This document shows, one piece after another, positions 6,291 to 9,758 of a stretch of DNA of 9,758 nucleotides (positions within the stretch are counted from its first letter, which is position 1; each line of letters starts with the position of its first letter). The notes beneath the pieces were generated by a model. That model ran no database searches. It saw only the letters and a list, made by a program, of their open reading frames with translations, and had not been told where the DNA came from. Origin of the DNA: Candidatus Brocadiales bacterium. Lineage in GTDB: Bacteria > Planctomycetota > Brocadiia > Brocadiales > Bathyanammoxibiaceae. The stretch covers positions 2,978 to 12,735 of the forward strand of contig JAUQZZ010000045.1 of NCBI GenBank assembly GCA_030586765.1. Direction: 5' to 3'. The translations under genes and the position numbers were made by a program.

Positions 6291-6575
6291 ATGTCTGTAA
6301 TAAGCCTATTCCATCTGGAGATAAAACCCGAAGAGGAGAAGAATTTTCTGGCGGACTTCGTGGCAACGCTGTCCATAGCACAGAAACAGAAGGGATTCAT
6401 TAATGCCCAGGCTTACGTCCCCGTAGGGCAGCAGCATAAGTATCTCCTAATAACGGAGTGGAAGAGTGAGGCCGATATAGAGAACTGGCGTAAGAATGCC
6501 GATCACCAAAAGATAATGGCTAAGGCCCCTCGATACGTGGCCAATCATTCTATCAAGAGATACACACCTAAGTAG
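6291..6575 (+). CDS. Antibiotic biosynthesis monooxygenase (ABM)-domain protein
   Basis: This 94-aa cytoplasmic protein has AAAGGAG 9 nt before the ATG. 'ISLFHLEIKPEEEKNFLADFVATLSIAQKQKGFINAQAYVP...YLLITEWKSEADIENWRKNADHQKIMAKA' has the beta-alpha-beta layout and the 'E-W-S--D---W----H' signature of the ABM fold. It is a ferredoxin-like small domain that dimerises into a barrel. Family members include quinol and anthrone monooxygenases and heme-degrading enzymes, but many are uncharacterised. No heme-oxygenase-type Asn/Trp pair can be assigned confidently here, so the reaction is unknown. It lies divergent from the efflux/flavodiiron operon and is followed by a strong hairpin, so it may be transcribed alone. 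Confidence 0.85.
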   Translation: MSVISLFHLEIKPEEEKNFLADFVATLSIAQKQKGFINAQAYVPVGQQHKYLLITEWKSEADIENWRKNADHQKIMAKAPRYVANHSIKRYTPK

Positions 6576-6587
6576 ACCTTCCTTGTG

Positions 6588-6615
6588 CCTGCCCTCCTTC
6601 CAAAAGGAGGGCAGG
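6588..6615 (+). terminator. Strong 12-bp hairpin downstream of the ABM gene
   Basis: CCTGCCCTCCTT (6588-6599) and AAGGAGGGCAGG (6604-6615) form a perfect 12-bp GC-rich stem with the 4-nt loop CCAA, 12 nt past the stop codon. Only TTA follows instead of a real U-tract, so intrinsic termination may be partial. The 3' arm contains AAGGAGG, a ribosome-binding-like sequence locked in the stem about 38 nt before the next ATG. Confidence 0.6.
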
Positions 6616-6647
6616 TTACGTGCGCTTACGGCGAACAATAAGAATGT

Positions 6648-8639
6648 ATGAGTGACATCTCTGAGATAGCTAAAGAACCAGGGAATACATACCGCAGGAT
6701 TCTGGGTTACGCCCTCCCCTACTGGTACAAGGTCCTTCTGGTGTTAGTTCTATCCCTCCTCAGCTCCTTCATATCAGTCCTGCCTATCCAGATATTGGGA
6801 ATTGCCGTGGACGAGCTCAGGGTGGCAGAGCGGGTAATCCCTGGAGCTACGGAAGGAGACCGCCCCCATCCCGCCTTGGCCAAAAGTGAGATACCTCTGG
6901 CTGTACCCCTTAAGGCACTGAGCCAGTATCTAGGGGAGGGATGGCTAAGGGGCATAGACCCCACACTCCTGACCTTTTTTGTCTTAGCAGCTACCTTCTT
7001 CTTCCTCCAGACCTTCACCACGGTCGTGGTCATTGCCCATGGGTACTTCATGTCCGAGGTAGGCCAGCGGGTTATATACGACATGCGCAACGAACTCTAC
7101 CACCACATCCAAAACCTGTCCCTGAGCTACTTTGAGGATAAAAGCACAGGTGACATTATGAGCCGGGTGGTGAATGACATAAACTCCCTGGAGCAGATAG
7201 TGGTTGTTCCCCTAACTACTTTCATAACAGACATGTTTCGGTTGGGCTGGATACTCTTCTTCTGTTTCCAGTGGGACTGGCAGCTTACCCTGCTGGGCCT
7301 GGGGGTAGGACCCCTGCTGGTGGGCCTTACCTATACCTTTGGAAAGATGATTCGCCAGACCTACCGAGAGCTTAGGGACAAAGTGGGAGAGCTTAACTCC
7401 CTCATCCAGGATAACCTCTCTGGTATAAGAGTTATCATGGGCTTTGCCAGGCAGGACCTGGAACTAGAAAGGTTCAGACAAAAGAATCGAGAAAATTATC
7501 AACTCCATGTGCGCATATACCGCATGTTCACCACCTATAAGCCCATCGTAGACCTCTTTACAGAGGCGGGGGCCGTGGTCGTTCTCTGTCTTGGGGGTTA
7601 CAAGGTGCTCCAGGGGGAGCTCAGCGCAGGCATTTTTATTATATTTTTCCCCTATTTACGTCTGGTGTATGAGCCTATTTCAGGGCTTACCAGGTTTTAC
7701 AATCAGATACAGAGGGCCCTAGCCTCTACAGAGAGGGTATTTGAGGTGTTGGATACCGAGCCTACTCTTAAGGATGCCCCCGATGCCCTGGAGCTTACTA
7801 CTGTTAAGGGCCATGTGGAATTTAAGGGTGTGTACTTCAGTTATCCCAATGGCGTGGAGGTGCTCAGGGATATTAATCTAGTGGTCTATCCAGGGCAGAT
7901 GGTGGCCCTGGTAGGGCCCAGTGGTGCTGGCAAGACCACCCTGACCAATCTGATTCCCAGATTCTACGACCCTACCAGGGGTACAGTCTCCGTGGATGGG
8001 TACGACCTGAGAAAGGTAGGGTCGCAGTCCCTCCGCCGCCAGATGGCCATGGTCCTGCAGGAAGCCTTTCTCTTTAATGATACAGTAAGGAATAATATTA
8101 CCTATGGACGGCCAGGGGCCAGGGAGGAAGATATTATCCAGACAGCGGAGATGGCAGGGGCACACCAGTTCATCACCTCCCTACCTAAGGGCTACGATAC
8201 TGAAATAGGTGAGAGGGGTGTGAAACTCTCAGGTGGACAGAGGCAGCGCCTGGCCATTGCCAGGGCCATCCTGGCAGACCCACGCATCTTTATCCTGGAT
8301 GAGGCTACCAGTTCAGTAGATGCCGAGACAGAGATGCTCATCCAGAAGGCCATTTATAAACTGGTAGAGAATCGTACCACCTTTGTCATTGCCCACCGCC
8401 TCTCTACCGTGCTCAACGCCGACCTTATTGTGGTATTGGAAGATGGGAGGATTATTGAGACCGGCACCCATGATCAACTCCTCTCCCAGGGTAACCTCTA
8501 CGCCAAGCTCTTCCAGTTGCAGTTTTTTGAAAAGAGAGACACTCCTGAAGAAGGACCCGCCCCATCCCTACATCCTGTTGAGGAAACACCTCTGCCTTAC
8601 GACCCTTACCAAGGAGAGACGGGCGCCAAGTCTTGGTAA
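6648..8639 (+). CDS. MsbA-type ABC exporter, fused permease and ATPase
   Basis: This 663-aa inner-membrane half-transporter would act as a homodimer. The membrane domain has six predicted helices (about 26-50, 106-130, 183-206, 210-230, 298-318, 325-345), with the coupling-helix pattern 'YFEDKSTGDIMSRVVNDINSLE' (161-182). The ATPase domain has Walker A GPSGAGKTT (423-431), Q-loop Q471, signature LSGGQ (527-531), Walker B IFILDEATSSVD (547-558) and H-loop H583. Residues 55-105 form a long insert between helices 1 and 2, larger than the short loop of MsbA, and would face the periplasm. A Pro/Glu-rich tail follows residue 628. The substrate (lipid, drug or peptide) is unknown. No clear Shine-Dalgarno sequence precedes the ATG at 6648. 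The nearby ATG at 6644 meets a stop at once, and no better downstream start is seen. Confidence 0.93.
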   Translation: MSDISEIAKEPGNTYRRILGYALPYWYKVLLVLVLSLLSSFISVLPIQILGIAVDELRVAERVIPGATEGDRPHPALAKSEIPLAVPLKALSQYLGEGWLRGIDPTLLTFFVLAATFFFLQTFTTVVVIAHGYFMSEVGQRVIYDMRNELYHHIQNLSLSYFEDKSTGDIMSRVVNDINSLEQIVVVPLTTFITDMFRLGWILFFCFQWDWQLTLLGLGVGPLLVGLTYTFGKMIRQTYRELRDKVGELNSLIQDNLSGIRVIMGFARQDLELERFRQKNRENYQLHVRIYRMFTTYKPIVDLFTEAGAVVVLCLGGYKVLQGELSAGIFIIFFPYLRLVYEPISGLTRFYNQIQRALASTERVFEVLDTEPTLKDAPDALELTTVKGHVEFKGVYFSYPNGVEVLRDINLVVYPGQMVALVGPSGAGKTTLTNLIPRFYDPTRGTVSVDGYDLRKVGSQSLRRQMAMVLQEAFLFNDTVRNNITYGRPGAREEDIIQTAEMAGAHQFITSLPKGYDTEIGERGVKLSGGQRQRLAIARAILADPRIFILDEATSSVDAETEMLIQKAIYKLVENRTTFVIAHRLSTVLNADLIVVLEDGRIIETGTHDQLLSQGNLYAKLFQLQFFEKRDTPEEGPAPSLHPVEETPLPYDPYQGETGAKSW

Positions 8640-8640
8640 T

Positions 8641-8699
8641 CTGAGCTTTGGACAAGAGTTCGGACATAATGTAAGTGTACTTTGGTGTCCAAAGCTCAG
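8641..8699. repeat. 14-bp inverted repeat just after the exporter stop codon
   Basis: CTGAGCTTTGGACA (8641-8654) and TGTCCAAAGCTCAG (8686-8699) are perfect inverted repeats around a 31-nt loop, starting one base after the TAA. In RNA this is a stable stem capping the exporter message from the 3' side, or a bidirectional terminator. No T-tract follows on the plus strand and the loop is unusually long for an intrinsic terminator. Protection of the 3' end, or a remnant short mobile repeat, are alternatives. Confidence 0.6.
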
Positions 8700-8710
8700 T
8701 CGGTAACAAC

Positions 8711-8738
8711 TTGACTTTAGTTACAAGAGGCGTATACT
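8711..8738 (+). promoter_or_regulatory. Near-consensus sigma-70 promoter
   Basis: TTGACT (8711-8716, 5/6) and TATACT (8733-8738, 5/6) are separated by 16 bp. The expected transcription start, about 7 nt past the -10 box, falls at 8744-8747, exactly at the ATG of the next gene. This is the best-looking promoter in the window. Confidence 0.65.
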
Positions 8739-8762
8739 TCTGTATCATGAGAGGAAGTATAC
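8732..8762. promoter_or_regulatory. Candidate operator: 9-bp inverted repeat over the -10 box and start codon
   Basis: GTATACTTC (8732-8740) and GAAGTATAC (8754-8762) are exact inverted repeats with a 13-bp spacer. Each arm holds the 6-bp palindrome GTATAC, with centres 25 bp apart. The left arm contains the -10 box and the spacer contains the ATG at 8747. GTATACTTC recurs at 9030-9038 inside the gene, and a degenerate form AAGTGTACTT lies at 8673-8682. The position suits a repressor site. An mRNA hairpin over the start is the alternative. Confidence 0.45.
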
Positions 8763-9124
8763 TAAGACTTCTTGGAAGACTTCCCAAGTCCCTCTGCATA
8801 ATTATCTTTCTGCCTTACATCATCCTGGCAATAGGAGCAGAGGGCCTTCATCTACTAACTTACGAGCATCCGTATCCCCAGGCCTTAAACGCATCCTCTA
8901 GTGAGGGCATACCCGAAGGGCCCCAGCTTAGGTCACCATACTATCATTCCCACGATGAAGATAACTGCGTTATGTGCCAGTGGATAAAGCACTTACCACA
9001 ACTAATCCAGTCGGATAACCCAACCTCTAGTATACTTCCCACTTCTTTTAGCAAATTCTCTTGTCTTACTGCTGTTAAGTCCTTTCCTGCATACGAGAAG
9101 AACCCCAGGGCCCCACCTGTTTAG
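8747..9124 (+). CDS. Small secreted or membrane-anchored His/Cys protein with C-terminal RAPP motif
   Basis: The 125-aa product starts MRGSILRLLGRLPKS, followed by a hydrophobic helix (about 16-33), so it is a signal peptide or anchor with the rest outside the cytoplasm. Residues 67-82 hold a possible metal site: H67, H69, D70, E71, D72, C74, C77 and H82 (HSHDEDNCVMCQW). C106 follows, and the protein ends NPRAPPV. Small exported proteins with an 'H-x-D-x-C-x-x-C' cluster and terminal RAPP often sit beside outer-membrane receptor-like genes (recollection), as here. Metal binding or sensing is inference. I chose the ATG at 8747 because it begins the signal-like segment and coincides with the predicted transcription start. 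An in-frame ATG at 8675 would add 24 residues encoded by the inverted-repeat loop, a non-coding-looking stretch. No Shine-Dalgarno sequence sits at a normal distance, consistent with a leaderless message. Confidence 0.65.
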   Translation: MRGSILRLLGRLPKSLCIIIFLPYIILAIGAEGLHLLTYEHPYPQALNASSSEGIPEGPQLRSPYYHSHDEDNCVMCQWIKHLPQLIQSDNPTSSILPTSFSKFSCLTAVKSFPAYEKNPRAPPV

Positions 9125-9150
9125 CCTCCTAGAAGAAAACCAGGGATTTA

Positions 9151-9198
9151 GCACTCAGGGGATTACTACCTCTAAAGTGCCTTAATATCTTTCCTTTT
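9151..9198 (+). terminator. Possible terminator between the RAPP gene and the coiled-coil protein gene
   Basis: GCACT (9151-9155) pairs with AGTGC (9176-9180), and AGGGG (9157-9161) with CCTCT (9169-9173) with one G-U, giving an interrupted stem with the loop ATTACTA. A T-rich stretch follows (9182-9198, ending CCTTTT). The stem is modest and the T-tract interrupted, so termination may be partial, or this could be a regulatory leader of the next gene. Confidence 0.4.
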
Positions 9199-9241
9199 AG
9201 CGAGTTATCATCGCCCATCTTTTGTAACAGGAGGAGAAGCC

Positions 9242-9758
9242 ATGTTAAGCAGGATTTACCTCTACCTTATAATAAGCTCATGCATATGGTTCTCATTTCA
9301 TGGAAGCCCCTTAGCCCTAGCCCAAAAGGCTGAGGACTCAGAGGTTCGCCAGTTTAAGGCCATGCTGGAGGAGATGAAGAGGGATTATGACACCAAGCTT
9401 AAAGACATGGAGGAAAAGATAGCCGACCTGGAGTGGGAAAGGGCAAAGGGAGAATGGATACGACCAGGGAGCCCTCCCTCAACAGAGTCGGTAACACAAG
9501 TAAGGCCAGTGGCCCAAAAAGAGGCCATGACCGAGGCAGAAAAGAAGGAATTAGAAGAGGAACTCAAGGAGCTCATGGGAGAGGCCCCTAAAAAAGAGAC
9601 CCCTGCTCCTCCTGCCGTCCAGCCCTCTTCAGTAGCCCCTCCCTACCTCGGTGGGAGACTTCAGCAGATATTACAACCCAGGGGAGGCATCTTCCAGACC
9701 TATAACCCTGATATAAGTGTAATAGGGGATTTTTTAGGTACCTTTATCCACCCTGGTG
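9242..9758 (+). CDS. Exported coiled-coil protein, probable outer-membrane (zinc-regulated receptor-like) protein, C-terminus missing
   Basis: AGGAGGAG lies 5 nt before the ATG. The frame stays open to the window edge (172 codons). A signal peptide is clear: MLSRIYLYLIISSCIWFSFH followed by GSPLALAQ, with cleavage likely near residue 27. Residues about 32-66 are Glu/Lys-rich with heptad-like spacing ('EVRQFKAMLEEMKRDYDTKLKDMEEKIADLEW'), a probable coiled coil. A second charged helix (about 94-113) and a Pro/Ala-rich linker follow. The segment 'QPRGGIFQTYNPDISVIGDFLG' resembles the start of the barrel region in proteins annotated as zinc-regulated TonB-dependent outer-membrane receptors or porin-like proteins. 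This is from memory. No TonB box or plug domain is visible, so true TonB dependence is doubtful. The neighbour with a possible metal site fits a metal-related role, but that is inference. Confidence 0.7.
   Translation, partial: MLSRIYLYLIISSCIWFSFHGSPLALAQKAEDSEVRQFKAMLEEMKRDYDTKLKDMEEKIADLEWERAKGEWIRPGSPPSTESVTQVRPVAQKEAMTEAEKKELEEELKELMGEAPKKETPAPPAVQPSSVAPPYLGGRLQQILQPRGGIFQTYNPDISVIGDFLGTFIHPG

Noticed and set aside
6719..7090. 123-codon open frame on the minus strand inside the ABC exporter
   Set aside because: It lies opposite the membrane domain of a well-supported gene, and its Ser/Thr/Arg-rich translation lacks any recognisable domain.
8675..8746. Upstream in-frame ATG extending the RAPP protein by 24 residues
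   Set aside because: The extension would be encoded by the inverted-repeat loop and arm plus the promoter, and would put a non-signal-like segment before a clear signal or anchor sequence.
8452..8799. 115-codon open frame on the minus strand spanning the exporter end and the inverted repeat
   Set aside because: It overlaps the exporter, both hairpin arms, the promoter and the RAPP gene start. Nothing in its sequence supports coding.
1..9758. Prophage, CRISPR or defence island
   Set aside because: The only phage hint is the holin-like N-terminus at the left edge. There is no integrase, structural gene, nuclease, direct-repeat array or transposase.

Overview
The window looks like chromosomal DNA of a Gram-negative, probably anaerobic or microaerobic bacterium. 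The Gram-negative evidence is a MacA-like periplasmic adaptor and what appears to be the start of an outer-membrane protein. The anaerobic evidence is a flavodiiron protein and a radical SAM enzyme. Frequent AGG (Arg) and ATA (Ile) codons and mid-range GC fit several Desulfobacterota, Nitrospirota or Planctomycetota-like lineages, but the lineage cannot be fixed from this sequence alone. There is no transposase, integrase, CRISPR array, tRNA or rRNA.

Left end (1-293): the first 25 codons of a leftward small membrane protein, then a short intergenic region with two hairpin-forming intergenic repeats.

Leftward block (5988 down to 294): six tightly packed genes on the minus strand, almost certainly one operon. 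In transcription order they encode a MacA-like adaptor, a MacB/LolD-like ATPase, a MacB-like permease, an FprA-type flavodiiron protein, an AmmeMemoRadiSam-family radical SAM enzyme and a 76-aa uncharacterised protein. Junctions are 0 nt, a 4-nt overlap (ATGA), a 17-nt gap, a 4-nt overlap (TTGA, with a TTG start) and a 44-nt overlap. Together they encode a tripartite efflux module in its split-MacB form plus O2/NO detoxification and a radical SAM enzyme without its usual partners.

Divergent region (5989-6290): a plausible promoter for the leftward operon, and a roughly 90-nt element with a long imperfect terminal stem and mutually exclusive inner hairpins. The element starts almost exactly where a rightward promoter would begin transcription, so it may be a structured 5' leader for the rightward gene.

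Rightward block: a 94-aa ABM-domain monooxygenase-like protein followed by a strong hairpin, then a 663-aa MsbA-type ABC exporter whose stop codon is followed at once by a 14-bp inverted repeat. Next comes a 125-aa secreted or membrane-anchored protein with a His/Asp/Cys cluster and a C-terminal RAPP motif. Its start codon sits at the predicted transcription start of a near-consensus sigma-70 promoter, suggesting a leaderless mRNA, and a 9-bp inverted repeat overlaps the -10 box and the start codon. The window ends inside a gene for an exported coiled-coil protein with a motif (NPDISVIGDF) that I associate with zinc-regulated TonB-dependent-receptor-like outer-membrane proteins. The last two genes look like a metal-related envelope pair.
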